A DNA stretch of 64,000 nt, from NCBI GenBank assembly GCA_937958105.1, contig CALFXJ010000061.1, positions 180,684 to 244,683 on the forward strand. The letters run 5' to 3'. This DNA is from an uncultured Cellvibrio sp. (GTDB taxonomy: Bacteria > Pseudomonadota > Gammaproteobacteria > Pseudomonadales > Cellvibrionaceae). A model generated the notes under the pieces. That model saw nothing but the letters and a program-made list of their open reading frames with translations, was not told where the DNA came from and did not search any database. This document shows, one piece after another, positions 36,799 through 45,402 of this stretch (positions within the stretch are counted from its first letter, which is position 1; every line of letters begins with the position of its first letter). Position numbers and translations under genes: made by a program.

Positions 36799-37749
36799 CT
36801 AGCGACCTCGGCTCAGTACTCGCTGCATAGCGATAAAACAGAACAGCAGAATGCCGATGACAATCTTGGTCCACCAGCTGCTCAAAGTGCCGTCAAAAGA
36901 GATGTAGGTTTGTACTACCCCCATGATCAGCACGCCCACCAATGTTCCAATCACGTAACCGTAACCGCCAGTCAACAGTGTGCCACCGATCACGACCGCC
37001 GCAATCGCATCCAGCTCTACGCCCACCGCAGCGAGTGAATAGCCGGAGAAGGTATAGAACGAATACACAATTCCGGAAAGCGTGGCGAGAAAAGAGCTGG
37101 TGGCATAGATAGAGATGGTAGTGCTGGCGAGAGGAACGCCCATCAGGGCAGCGGAGTTATTATCGCCACCCAATGCATAAACGCGACCGCCGAAACGGGT
37201 ATAGTGAGCCACGACGATAGCGGCAATCAGCACCAGCAGGCAAATGATTGTTGAGGTTCCTATCCAGGCTCCACCGGGCAGTTCAAAACCGAACATGGAG
37301 ACTGCATCGTAAAACTCATGGGTGATAGGAATGGATTCTTCACTGATGACACTCGCCAGTCCCCGCGCAAGAAACATCCCTGCAAGAGTGACGATAAACG
37401 GCTGCAGTTTATAGAAATAAATCAGCGCACCCATGGCCGCACCGAACCCGGTACCGAGCAGCAGGACAAACGGAAAAACTGCCAGGGGATGCCAGTTGTA
37501 TTGTGAAATCAGAACGCTGCTGATAACGCCGGTCAGTGCAATGACGGCACCGACCGACAAATCAATACCGCCGGACAAAATCACGAAGGTCATGCCCACG
37601 GCAGCGATGATCAAAAAGGCATTGTCGGTGAGTAAATTAAAAAATACGCGCGATGTACCAAAGGATTCAAATTGAATCGAGCCGATGCCGAATAACAGGA
37701 AAAACAGGCAGCAGGTAACGATTAATGGAATAAACTTGCGATTAACCAT
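36799..37749 (-). CDS. yjfF: Sugar ABC transporter permease, YjfF type
   Basis: 316-residue inner-membrane permease of a CUT2-class (ribose-type) importer. Motif ILSGGIDLSVGAVIALTG marks the family, with about ten hydrophobic segments and VYALGGDNNSAALMGVP, GVELDAIAAVVIGGTLLTGGYG. It is the second permease of the YtfQRT-YjfF system, overlapping the ytfT end by 8 bp, and is the last gene of the operon. Confidence 0.93.
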   Translation of the reverse strand: MVNRKFIPLIVTCCLFFLLFGIGSIQFESFGTSRVFFNLLTDNAFLIIAAVGMTFVILSGGIDLSVGAVIALTGVISSVLISQYNWHPLAVFPFVLLLGTGFGAAMGALIYFYKLQPFIVTLAGMFLARGLASVISEESIPITHEFYDAVSMFGFELPGGAWIGTSTIICLLVLIAAIVVAHYTRFGGRVYALGGDNNSAALMGVPLASTTISIYATSSFLATLSGIVYSFYTFSGYSLAAVGVELDAIAAVVIGGTLLTGGYGYVIGTLVGVLIMGVVQTYISFDGTLSSWWTKIVIGILLFCFIAMQRVLSRGR

Positions 37750-38752
37750 GACGCTTTCTCCACAGCATAAGGCTGGACAACTGTTGCTGGAACCGCGGAG
37801 ATTGCATCAGCAACACCAGGATGATGGCGGAAGCCTTGATCAGGAGATTAAACTTCGGTGGAATGCCACTCATGATGATGGTGACGGTAAGCGTCTGGAT
37901 GATCAGCGCACCGATGATCGACAGCACGAGAGAAAAACGTCCGCCCATCAGTGACGCACCGCCAATGACCACTGCCAGAATGGCATCAAGCTCCAGCCAC
38001 AGCCCCGCGTTATTTGCATCAGAACCTTTAATGTCGGCGGCAGCAATCATGCCGGCGAGTGCGGCACAGAGGCCGGCGAGACAGTACACACTTAATTTAA
38101 TAGCGCGGGCATTGATGCCGAGATAACGGCTCGCAGAGGCATTCGCACCCACTGCTTCTACATATAAACCCAGGGCCGTACGACGCATCAGCAACTGGAC
38201 AAGCACGAAAGTGATGATGACCAGGATGATCGGAAACGGCAGCCCCAGAAAATAACCGGTGCCGAGAAAACTGAACGCCTCATGTTGGAAGGTGACGATC
38301 TGTCCTTCATTGATCAGCTGCGCTACACCGCGACCGGCCACCATCAGAATCAAGGTGGCAACGATAGGCTGGATATTCATGTAGCCAACCAATAGTCCGT
38401 TGATCATCCCGCCGACCAGACCGGCCGCGAGACCGCCGGCAATAATTACCGTAAGGCTGTCGACGCCGGAGACAATGAGATAAGCACTCACCGCACCGGC
38501 GATAGCCATGACCGAACCAACAGACAGGTCGACACCGCCGGTGGCGATCACCAGTGTCATACCGATAGCCAGCAGCGCAATGGGTGCAGCACGATTCAGT
38601 ACGTCAATCAGGCTGCCGTAGAAGCGGCCGTCCTTAAAGGTGAGGTTGAAAAACTCCGGTGAGATAATCAGGTTGATTAGCAACAGAAGCAGCAGTCCGG
38701 CTACCGGCCAAAGATAGCGGCGCAGCTGCGGGTTGGATAAAAATGCATTCAT
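37742..38752 (-). CDS. ytfT: Sugar ABC transporter permease, YtfT type
   Basis: 336-residue CUT2-class permease with LVIATGGVDLSVGSVMAIAGAVSA, YVEAVGANASASRYLGINARAIK and LWLELDAILAVVIGGASLMGG. It heterodimerises with YjfF; the two genes overlap by 8 bp, which suggests translational coupling. It starts 30 bp after ytfR. In E. coli this system imports galactofuranose; related systems elsewhere carry L-arabinose or arabinosides, which fits the genes upstream here. Confidence 0.93.
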   Translation of the reverse strand: MNAFLSNPQLRRYLWPVAGLLLLLLINLIISPEFFNLTFKDGRFYGSLIDVLNRAAPIALLAIGMTLVIATGGVDLSVGSVMAIAGAVSAYLIVSGVDSLTVIIAGGLAAGLVGGMINGLLVGYMNIQPIVATLILMVAGRGVAQLINEGQIVTFQHEAFSFLGTGYFLGLPFPIILVIITFVLVQLLMRRTALGLYVEAVGANASASRYLGINARAIKLSVYCLAGLCAALAGMIAAADIKGSDANNAGLWLELDAILAVVIGGASLMGGRFSLVLSIIGALIIQTLTVTIIMSGIPPKFNLLIKASAIILVLLMQSPRFQQQLSSLMLWRKRHG

Positions 38753-38782
38753 ATCGGGGCTCGTTTACGTCTCGGCTGAAAG

Positions 38783-40285
38783 TTATGCAGATGCAATTGC
38801 GCGCATGATGGTGTCAGGCTGGATATCGCTGCCGGTCAGCTCTGCGACTTTTCTGCGGTCCCGCAGCACCACGACTTTATCGCTGAAGGCAACCAGCTCT
38901 TCCAGTTCGGAGGAAGCGACAATCAGAGACAGTCCCTGCTCACACAATTGGCGAATCAGTTTGATAATCTCGGCGTGTGCACCTATGTCGATGCCGCGCG
39001 TAGGTTCATCGAGGAGCAGCAGGCTCGGGTTGGATGCGAGCCAGCGGGCGAGGATAACCTTTTGCTGGTTTCCACCGCTGAGCTGTTCAATGGGTTTTTC
39101 AATATCCGAGGTGGCGATATTGATATCTTTTACATATTTTTCTGCGATGGCATTTTGTTGTTTGCGCGGAATAAATCGCCACCAGCCCTGCTTGATCTGC
39201 TGTGCCAGGATAATATTTTCGCGGATCGACAGCGGTCCAAGGATGCCATCGTGTTTGCGATCTTCCGGGCACAGACCCATGCCGAGGTCGATGGCCTCTT
39301 TTGTGGATGACAAATGAATGGTCTTGCCTTGAAACACCATGGTGCCGCTCTGCTTTTTATCGACACCAAAGATCAGGCGGCATAGCTCCGTACGGCCGGA
39401 GCCCAGCAGACCGGCCAGGCCTACCACTTCACCCTGTGCAACCTGCAGGTCAACAGGTTCAAGTGTGCCGGGTCTGCCAACCTGGGTGAGGGTCAAAGCC
39501 GGCGCTGCCGCCGATTCGCTGGTGGTCTGATGCAGCCGATCTTCCAGCGCTGCCAGTTCTTTGCCCAGCATGTGTCCTACCAGTTCGGGGCGGGTCAGGG
39601 TTGCGGCCTCAAATTCGCCGACCAGCTCCGCATTGCGCAGTATGGTAATGCGATCGCACACCGCGTAAACCTGATCGAGAAAGTGCGTTACAAAGACAAT
39701 GCCGATGCCGCGCTCTTTCAGGCTGCGCATGATGCGGAACAGCGACTGCACTTCATCGGCGTCAAGGCTGGCGGTGGGTTCGTCGAGGATCAGCACCTTG
39801 GCTGACATATCAACGCCTCGTGCAATCGCAATCAGTTGTTGTACGGCGATGGAATAACTGGACAAAGGCTGCGTGACATCAATATCCAGGTCGTAATTCT
39901 TCAACAGTTCACGCGACCGTTGATTGATCGTCTTCCAGTCAATCAGGCCCCAGCGTTTAGGTTCACGGCCGAGGTAGATATTGTGCGCAACGGTGAGATT
40001 CGGCAGCAGATTGACTTCCTGATACACGGTGCTGATACCCAGTGCCTGCGCATCGCCGGTGCTGGCGGGAAATATAGGCTGGCCGTCCAGCAATATATCG
40101 CCGCCATCGCGGGTGTATACACCGGTCATCACCTTGATCAGCGTGGATTTACCCGCGCCGTTTTCACCCAGCAGTGCATGGATTTCACCCGGGCGCAGCG
40201 TAAAGTCAACGCCCTTCAATGCATGGACGCCGGGAAATTTTTTATGGATTCCCCGCAGTTGGAGAACAGCAGTAGCGTTAGACAT
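38783..40285 (-). CDS. ytfR: Sugar ABC transporter ATP-binding protein, YtfR type
   Basis: 500-residue protein with two fused ABC domains, as in RbsA/MglA. The first has Walker A GENGAGKSTLIK and Walker B KVLILDEPTASLD with a SSYSIAVQQL signature variant; the second has the degenerate GLLGSGRTELCR, signature LSGGNQQKVILARWL and LLLLDEPTRGIDIG. Length equals E. coli YtfR. Start 40285 (MSNATAVLQLRGIHKKFPG) is chosen by family length. A 194-bp gap with two hairpins (40422-40472) separates it from ytfQ. Confidence 0.94.
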   Translation of the reverse strand: MSNATAVLQLRGIHKKFPGVHALKGVDFTLRPGEIHALLGENGAGKSTLIKVMTGVYTRDGGDILLDGQPIFPASTGDAQALGISTVYQEVNLLPNLTVAHNIYLGREPKRWGLIDWKTINQRSRELLKNYDLDIDVTQPLSSYSIAVQQLIAIARGVDMSAKVLILDEPTASLDADEVQSLFRIMRSLKERGIGIVFVTHFLDQVYAVCDRITILRNAELVGEFEAATLTRPELVGHMLGKELAALEDRLHQTTSESAAAPALTLTQVGRPGTLEPVDLQVAQGEVVGLAGLLGSGRTELCRLIFGVDKKQSGTMVFQGKTIHLSSTKEAIDLGMGLCPEDRKHDGILGPLSIRENIILAQQIKQGWWRFIPRKQQNAIAEKYVKDINIATSDIEKPIEQLSGGNQQKVILARWLASNPSLLLLDEPTRGIDIGAHAEIIKLIRQLCEQGLSLIVASSELEELVAFSDKVVVLRDRRKVAELTGSDIQPDTIMRAIASA

Positions 40286-40421
40286 AAATCGATCTTCGCC
40301 TTCAGATCGGATTATCTGCGCAGCGGCGCATTCCGACAATGTGTTAAAGAAGAATCGGCCCGGACATTGTTGATTGTTGTTGGAGCTATCCGGCGCCGTC
40401 AGATTTCTGTAATGGTTGAAA

Positions 40422-40472
40422 GTCGGATCGCCGCTCTGCGGCTGATCCGACCTGCAGCCCGTCGCAGGGCTG
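40422..40472 (-). repeat. Pair of hairpins between ytfQ and ytfR
   Basis: GTCGGATC-GCCGC / GCGGC-T-GATCCGAC (40422-40451) is an almost perfect 13-bp stem. Right beside it is CAGCCC / GGGCTG (40455-40472). The first resembles the GTCGGATTA palindromes found at 41630 and 45438-45747. Hairpins after the binding-protein gene commonly raise its message level over that of the membrane components; that role is inferred. Confidence 0.6.
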
Positions 40473-40479
40473 GTAGTTA

Positions 40480-41427
40480 TTATTTACGCTGTGCCAGTTC
40501 CTCGGCGGCATTCTCGGCGGTAAATACTTTTCCGCCCATGCGAATCCATTTTTCGAAATCTTTTTTGCCGTTACGGTATTGCTCGATAACATCGAACGCC
40601 GGACCACCAAGGTGTGGACTGAGTTCGACGGAAACGTTGATGGTGCCGTCTACAATGGCTTTGAGTGCGTCATCAACCGCGTCCACGGAGACAACAAGGA
40701 TATCTTTGCCCGGCTGCAGGCCGGCTTCTTTGATGGCTTGAATCGCACCCAGCGCCATCTCGTCATTGTGAGCCCAGAGTGCACAGATATTTTTGCCACC
40801 ACCTTCAGCTTTCAGCAGACTTTCCATGACTTCTTTTCCTTTGGCTCGAGTAAATTCGGCAGTCTGGCTGCGCACAATCTTCGCATCCGGATATTGAGCC
40901 AGTACTTTATTGAAGCCCTTCATGCGTCCGATTGCTGCGCTTGAACCTACGGTGCCTTGGAGTTCAAGGATGTTGCATTTGCCCTCGGTCTTTTCCATCA
41001 ACCAGCTTGCGGCCTTTTCGCCTTCCAGCTCAAAGTCAGGGGCAATACGGGTGAGGTAAAGCGTGTCGTTGTTGACAGCCACATTGCGATCAACAATGAC
41101 CACTGGAATGCGCGCCCGTTTGGCTTCCATCAGGATCGGCTGCCAACCGGTTTCCACGACGGGAGCGATGATGATGGCATCAACACCTTGAGCGATAAAA
41201 CTGCGCACAGCTTTAATCTGATTTTCCTGCTTTTGTTGGGCATCAGAAAATTTCAGATTGATGTCCCGTTTTGCGGCTTCCGCTTTAACGGATTCTGAGA
41301 AGCTGGTGCGCCAGCCGCTTTCTGAACCCACTTGAGAAAAGCCAACAGTTAAGGCAGATGCCGAGCTGGCGACCACCAGGGTAGAGGCAAGGGCCGTGGT
41401 GTAAAGCGAGCGTAAAAATCGTTTCAT
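40480..41427 (-). CDS. ytfQ: Periplasmic sugar-binding protein, YtfQ type
   Basis: 315-residue ABC-importer receptor with a signal peptide ending ASSASA before LTVGFSQVGSESGWR. The mature protein follows E. coli YtfQ closely (QQKQENQIKAVRSF, AQGVDA, ELQGTVGSS, FTRAKGKEVMES, GKNIC, HNDEM, GAIQAIKEAGL, PGKDIL). YtfQ binds furanose sugars (galactofuranose, arabinofuranose). Next to a sugar 1-dehydrogenase and an arabinonate-type dehydratase, a pentose such as L-arabinose is the likelier ligand here; this is inference. Repeats occupy the gap upstream. Confidence 0.95.
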   Translation of the reverse strand: MKRFLRSLYTTALASTLVVASSASALTVGFSQVGSESGWRTSFSESVKAEAAKRDINLKFSDAQQKQENQIKAVRSFIAQGVDAIIIAPVVETGWQPILMEAKRARIPVVIVDRNVAVNNDTLYLTRIAPDFELEGEKAASWLMEKTEGKCNILELQGTVGSSAAIGRMKGFNKVLAQYPDAKIVRSQTAEFTRAKGKEVMESLLKAEGGGKNICALWAHNDEMALGAIQAIKEAGLQPGKDILVVSVDAVDDALKAIVDGTINVSVELSPHLGGPAFDVIEQYRNGKKDFEKWIRMGGKVFTAENAAEELAQRK

Positions 41428-41549
41428 GGTTTTCTTCCTCGTGAAAATGACATTATTAGGTGTTCACGTAATCAATTATTCTTCCGGTTATTTACTGCCT
41501 GGTTATCTTTATACTTGGTTATCTTTACGTACGGCACAGAACATCATTG

Positions 41550-41605
41550 ATCCGCAATCCGCAATCCGCAATCCGCAATCCGCAATCCGCAATCCGCAAT
41601 CCGCA
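41550..41605. repeat. Heptanucleotide tandem repeat, eight copies of ATCCGCA
   Basis: Eight exact head-to-tail copies of the 7-bp unit ATCCGCA, followed by ATCCC, inside the 246-bp gap between the sugar dehydrogenase gene and ytfQ. Exact identity suggests recent expansion by slippage. Copy number may vary between strains and alter spacing or mRNA in the operon. Confidence 0.97.
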
Positions 41606-41629
41606 ATCCCTATTCTCTAATCTGTAACT

Positions 41630-41660
41630 GTAGGTCGGATTAGCGCAGCGTAATCCGACA
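41630..41660. repeat. Solitary REP-like palindrome
   Basis: GTAGGTCGGATTAGCGCAGC followed by GTAATCCGACA: an inverted repeat GTCGGATTA / TAATCCGAC, the exact reverse complement of elements in the array at 45403-45773. It lies 13 bp past the dehydrogenase stop codon. Confidence 0.85.
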
Positions 41661-41673
41661 ACTTTCCCCACCG

Positions 41674-42444
41674 TTAAATCCATCCCCCATCCACAATGAA
41701 ATGCTGTGCCGTACAAAGCCGACTGTCGTCCGACGCAAGAAACAAAGCCATTGCACTGATATCTTCCGGCATGACATTTTTTTTCAGGCACTGATTATCA
41801 AGGATCACCGGTGCCGTTTTCTCGCTCTTCAACATAGCCAGCTGCCGTTCGGTCATTACCCATCCGGGCACCAGCGTATTCACCCGGATATTGTCACCGC
41901 CCATATCGCGGGCGAGACCACGGGTCAGGCCTTCTATGGCCGCTTTAGAACTGGTGTAACCGGGCATGCCGCCCTGGGTGGCGTACCAGCTCATGGAGCC
42001 GAGATTGATAATGGAACCACCGCCCAACTCCTTCATATGCCAGTAAACTGCCTGAGCCGCAAAAAAATGGTGACGCAGGTTAACGGCCAGACGCTCATCC
42101 CAGTAAGCCACGGTAACCTTGCGGAAATCGTGACGGGTATCGTTGGCGGCATTGTTGATCAGCACACTGATCAGGCCCAAATCTTTCCGCACTCGGGCAA
42201 TGGTTTCCTGCACGCGCGGAATATTTAACAGGTTACAGTGGTAATACACCGGTGCCGTGCAATCCGGAATATTACTGAGTGATGCCACAAGTTTTTCGGC
42301 ATCCTCATTTCGAATATCAATAAACGCCACACGCGCGTGTTGCCGACAAAAAGCTTCCACCAGGTTGGCGCCAATGCCGGAGGCGCCGCCGGTAATCAAT
42401 ACAATCTTCCCGCGCAGACTCGGGTATTGGTTGCTGAGGTTCAT
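41674..42444 (-). CDS. SDR-family sugar 1-dehydrogenase (pentose dehydrogenase type)
   Basis: 256-residue NAD-dependent short-chain dehydrogenase. NAD motif TGGASGIG, Asp at the end of the second strand (AFIDIRN, favouring NAD), NNAAND, Ser in GSMSWY and the catalytic Tyr/Lys in GYTSSKAA. The sequence closely follows Caulobacter D-xylose dehydrogenase XylB (YPSLRGK at the start, AYWDERLAVNLRHHFFAAQAV, LFLASDDSRLCTAQHFIVDGGW). It would oxidise D-xylose or L-arabinose to the aldonolactone, the first step of a Weimberg/Dahms-type route, and the next gene upstream encodes the matching dehydratase. No lactonase gene is seen nearby. Substrate choice is inferred. Confidence 0.88.
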   Translation of the reverse strand: MNLSNQYPSLRGKIVLITGGASGIGANLVEAFCRQHARVAFIDIRNEDAEKLVASLSNIPDCTAPVYYHCNLLNIPRVQETIARVRKDLGLISVLINNAANDTRHDFRKVTVAYWDERLAVNLRHHFFAAQAVYWHMKELGGGSIINLGSMSWYATQGGMPGYTSSKAAIEGLTRGLARDMGGDNIRVNTLVPGWVMTERQLAMLKSEKTAPVILDNQCLKKNVMPEDISAMALFLASDDSRLCTAQHFIVDGGWI

Positions 42445-42491
42445 CGACGGCTCTTATGTTGTTATTTGCACGTTGCTAATTGTTAATGACA

Positions 42492-44234
42492 TCAGTGAGA
42501 GTGTGCCGGTACATCCGCACCGCGACAACCCACCAGGAAATCAAAATCGCAGCCCTCGTCGGCCTGCATCACATGGTCAATATACAACTGTAAGTAGCCG
42601 CCGGGTTGTACCGGCTTGCGTGTAACACGCAGCTGAGCAATCCGTGCCTGCATTTCCTCATCACTGATGTCGAGCTCAAGCAGGCCGTTCTGAGCATCCA
42701 GGTGAATAATGTCGCCGTCCTGTACGGCGGCCAGAGGGCCGAGCTCCATGGCTTCCGGTGCAACGTGCAACACGACGGTTCCGAATGCGGTACCGCTCAT
42801 GCGTGCATCAGATATGCGCACCATATCTGTGACACCCTGTTTCAACAGCTTGGGGGGCAGCCCCATATTGCCGACCTCTGCCATGCCCGGATATCCCTTG
42901 GGGCCGCAGTTTTTCAGCACCAGTACCGAGGCGGCATCCACCTCCAGGTCCGGGTCCATGATCCGTTCCTTGTAATGCTCAAAATTTTCAAACACCACGG
43001 CGCGACCGCGATGCTTCATCAAGGCGGGCGTCGCCGCCGAAGGTTTTAATACGGCTCCACGCGGAGCCAGGTTGCCCCGCAGGATGCAGATGCCGCCGTT
43101 TTTGCAGAGCGGGTTGTTCAGTGGACGAATGACCTCGTTGTTGTAACAGGGCGCATCGCGGTTGTTATCCCACAAACTTTTACCGTTGGCGGTCAGCGCA
43201 TCGCCATCCAGTAGGCCGGCCTCGCCGAGCCGGCGCAACACGGCCGGCAGGCCGCCAGCGTAGTAGAACTCTTCCATCAGGTAGCGGCCCGAAGGCTGCA
43301 GGTCCACCAGGGTGGGCACGTCCTGTCCGTAGGTCTGCCAGTCGTCCAGCGTCAGCTCCACGCCGACCCGTTGCGCAATGGCTTTGAGGTGGATGACTGC
43401 GTTGGTGGAACCGCCGATAGCAGCGTTGGCCCGTATGGCGTTAATAAAAGCCGACCGCGTCAGCAGTTGTGACAGTTTCAGGTCTTCGGCCACCATCTCC
43501 ACAATGCGCATGCCCGACGCAAAGGCGAGGGCGCTGCGGCGGGCATCAACGGCGGGGATCGCTGCATTCTGCGGCAGAGAGACGCCCATGGCCTCTACCA
43601 TGCAGGCCATGGTAGAGGCGGTGCCCATGGTGTTGCAGGTACCGGCGGAGCGCGACATGTCCGCTTCCGCATCCATGAATTCCTGCAGGGAGATCAGGCC
43701 GGCCTTGTAGTCTTCGCTCATGCGCCAGACGTGGGTGCCGGACCCGACATCCATCCCTTTGTGTTTACCGTTGAGCATAGGGCCGCCGGTGACCACGATG
43801 GTGGGCAGATCGCAACTGGCGGCGCCCATCAACAGGGCGGGGGTTGTCTTGTCACAGCCCACCAGTAAAACCACCCCATCGATGGGATTGCCGCGAATCG
43901 ATTCCTCGACATCCATGGAGGCCAGGTTGCGGGTGAGCATGGCGGTGGGGCGGAGGTTGGATTCGCCATTGGAAAAGACGGGAAACTCTACCGGGACGCC
44001 GCCTGCTTCAAGCACTCCCCGTCTTACCCGGTCGGCCAGCTCTCGAAAATGGGCATTACAGGGTGTCAGTTCCGACCAGGTGTTGCAGATGCCAATGATG
44101 GGACGCCCTTGAAAATGATGCTCGGGGATGCCCTGATTGCGCATCCAGCTGCGGTACATGAAACCGTTTTTATCCCTCTCGCCAAACCATTGTGCTGAGC
44201 GAAGCGGTTTTTTGATCTTGTTATTGTCAGACAT
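42492..44234 (-). CDS. IlvD/Edd-family aldonate dehydratase, L-arabinonate dehydratase type
   Basis: Iron-sulfur dehydratase turning a sugar acid into its 2-keto-3-deoxy product. The 580-residue protein follows Rhizobium L-arabinonate dehydratase along its length. Cluster cysteines appear in ICNTWSELTPCNAHF, LLVGCDKTTPALLMGAASCD and SAGTCNTMGTAST; also NAAIPAVDARR, NAAIGGSTNAVIHL, LRGNLAPRGAVLKPSAA, KNCGPKGYPGMAEVGNMGLP and RISDARMSGTAFG. Start 44234 is chosen by family length; an upstream in-frame Met at 44264 is possible. First gene of the operon with the sugar dehydrogenase and ABC importer. D-xylonate or related acids may also be used. Confidence 0.9.
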   Translation of the reverse strand: MSDNNKIKKPLRSAQWFGERDKNGFMYRSWMRNQGIPEHHFQGRPIIGICNTWSELTPCNAHFRELADRVRRGVLEAGGVPVEFPVFSNGESNLRPTAMLTRNLASMDVEESIRGNPIDGVVLLVGCDKTTPALLMGAASCDLPTIVVTGGPMLNGKHKGMDVGSGTHVWRMSEDYKAGLISLQEFMDAEADMSRSAGTCNTMGTASTMACMVEAMGVSLPQNAAIPAVDARRSALAFASGMRIVEMVAEDLKLSQLLTRSAFINAIRANAAIGGSTNAVIHLKAIAQRVGVELTLDDWQTYGQDVPTLVDLQPSGRYLMEEFYYAGGLPAVLRRLGEAGLLDGDALTANGKSLWDNNRDAPCYNNEVIRPLNNPLCKNGGICILRGNLAPRGAVLKPSAATPALMKHRGRAVVFENFEHYKERIMDPDLEVDAASVLVLKNCGPKGYPGMAEVGNMGLPPKLLKQGVTDMVRISDARMSGTAFGTVVLHVAPEAMELGPLAAVQDGDIIHLDAQNGLLELDISDEEMQARIAQLRVTRKPVQPGGYLQLYIDHVMQADEGCDFDFLVGCRGADVPAHSH

Positions 44235-44338
44235 CAATTCACACTCGCGCGAGCTGATATTCATCAGCGCCAGCCGGGGCGCTACTACTATCTGCAGCCA
44301 TCCAGGGTCAGGCTTAAGGGGACCGAAAACTGAGATTT

Positions 44339-44372
44339 TGCCAATTAATCATATAATATAATCTATTGCCAA
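44339..44372 (-). promoter_or_regulatory. AT-rich putative promoter/operator of the dehydratase operon
   Basis: Upstream of the dehydratase gene, TTGCCAA occurs twice in direct orientation (44339-44345 and 44366-44372), flanking a very AT-rich core (AATCATATAATATAATC) that offers minus-strand -10-like hexamers such as TATATT. Two evenly placed heptamers around a promoter core suggest regulator binding; the regulator is not identified. Confidence 0.4.
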
Positions 44373-44506
44373 AAAGGTTACCTGAAAGCGCCGTGCCGGG
44401 CAAGGTTTGCATGGAGACGGGGGATGAAAAACGGCGTAAAGAGAGGTAAAGACGGGGAGGACAGCCTTGGCTCTCCAGAGATATGGCGGCGTCCCTGCCA
44501 GCTCCA

Positions 44507-45361
44507 TTAAGCGTTCTTAAGGTGCTCTGCGTGGTAGCGCAGATGCTCTTCTATAAAGGTCGCGATAAAGAAATAACTGTGATCGTAACCCGGCTGGTAA
44601 CGCAGGGTCAGCGGATGATCATGGGTGCGGCAGGCCTGCTCAAGCAGCTCCGGCTTGAGTTGCTCTTTAAGAAAGTTGTCGCTGTCACCCTGGTCGATCA
44701 GCAGCGGTTGGCTCGAGGCTCCGCTGGCGATAAGGGCGCAGGCATCATACTGCGCCCACAGATCCTGGTTATCTCCAAGATAGCCAGTAAACGCCTTCTG
44801 CCCCCAGGGGCAGTTACTGGGATTGACGATGGGCGCAAAGGCTGACACCGAGGTGTAGCGCTGTGGGTTGCGCAGGGCCAGTACCAGCGCACCATGTCCG
44901 CCCATGGAGTGGCCGCTGATAGCCTCCCGACCATTAACTGGAAAGTTTGCCTTAACGAGTGCGGGCAGTTCCTCAGCAATGTAGTCGTACATCTGGTAGT
45001 GCTGATTCCAGGGAGCCTGTGTGGCGTTGACGTAAAAACCGGCCCCGGAGCCGAAGTCATAGCTGTCATCCTCCCCCGGCAGGTTCACGCCCCGAGGGCT
45101 GGTATCGGGGCAGATGATCGCTATGCCCAGTTCGGCGGCAACCCGTTGTGCCCCCGCTTTCTGCATGAAGTTTTCATCAGTACAGGTAAGCCCGGACAGC
45201 CACCAGAGCAGCGGCACCGCGCCGCTTTCCGCCTGCGGCGGCAGGTAGATGGCAAAGATCATCTCGCAGTTCAGGACGTTGGACGTGTGCTTATAACGCT
45301 TGATCCAACCGCCAAAACTGCGGGTGGACGACAGCAGGGAAAGAGAAGATGCTTGAGACAT
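44507..45361 (-). CDS. fghA: S-formylglutathione hydrolase
   Basis: Hydrolyses S-formylglutathione to formate and glutathione, the second step of glutathione-dependent formaldehyde detoxification. The 284-residue alpha/beta hydrolase has nucleophile Ser152 in [10 protein letters not shown], Asp226 (QGDSD) and His261 (GYDHSYFF). Other family motifs are [22 protein letters not shown] (in part) and CPDTSPRG. Start 45361 has GGAG upstream. It lies downstream of frmA on the same strand, but 463 bp of REP-like repeats separate them, unusually far for this pair. Confidence 0.95.
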   Translation of the reverse strand: MSQASSLSLLSSTRSFGGWIKRYKHTSNVLNCEMIFAIYLPPQAESGAVPLLWWLSGLTCTDENFMQKAGAQRVAAELGIAIICPDTSPRGVNLPGEDDSYDFGSGAGFYVNATQAPWNQHYQMYDYIAEELPALVKANFPVNGREAISGHSMGGHGALVLALRNPQRYTSVSAFAPIVNPSNCPWGQKAFTGYLGDNQDLWAQYDACALIASGASSQPLLIDQGDSDNFLKEQLKPELLEQACRTHDHPLTLRYQPGYDHSYFFIATFIEEHLRYHAEHLKNA

Positions 45362-45402
45362 GATCACTCCGTTGTGAAGTAAGTGAATCGAAAATGCAAA
45401 TG

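Noticed and set aside
41550..41605. CRISPR-like array
   Set aside because: Units are 7 bp with no spacers, and no cas genes are present.
41525..41791. Minus-strand frame with a repeated RIADCGL peptide
   Set aside because: The peptide repeat is just the heptanucleotide tandem repeat read in three frames; it overlaps the dehydrogenase gene end.
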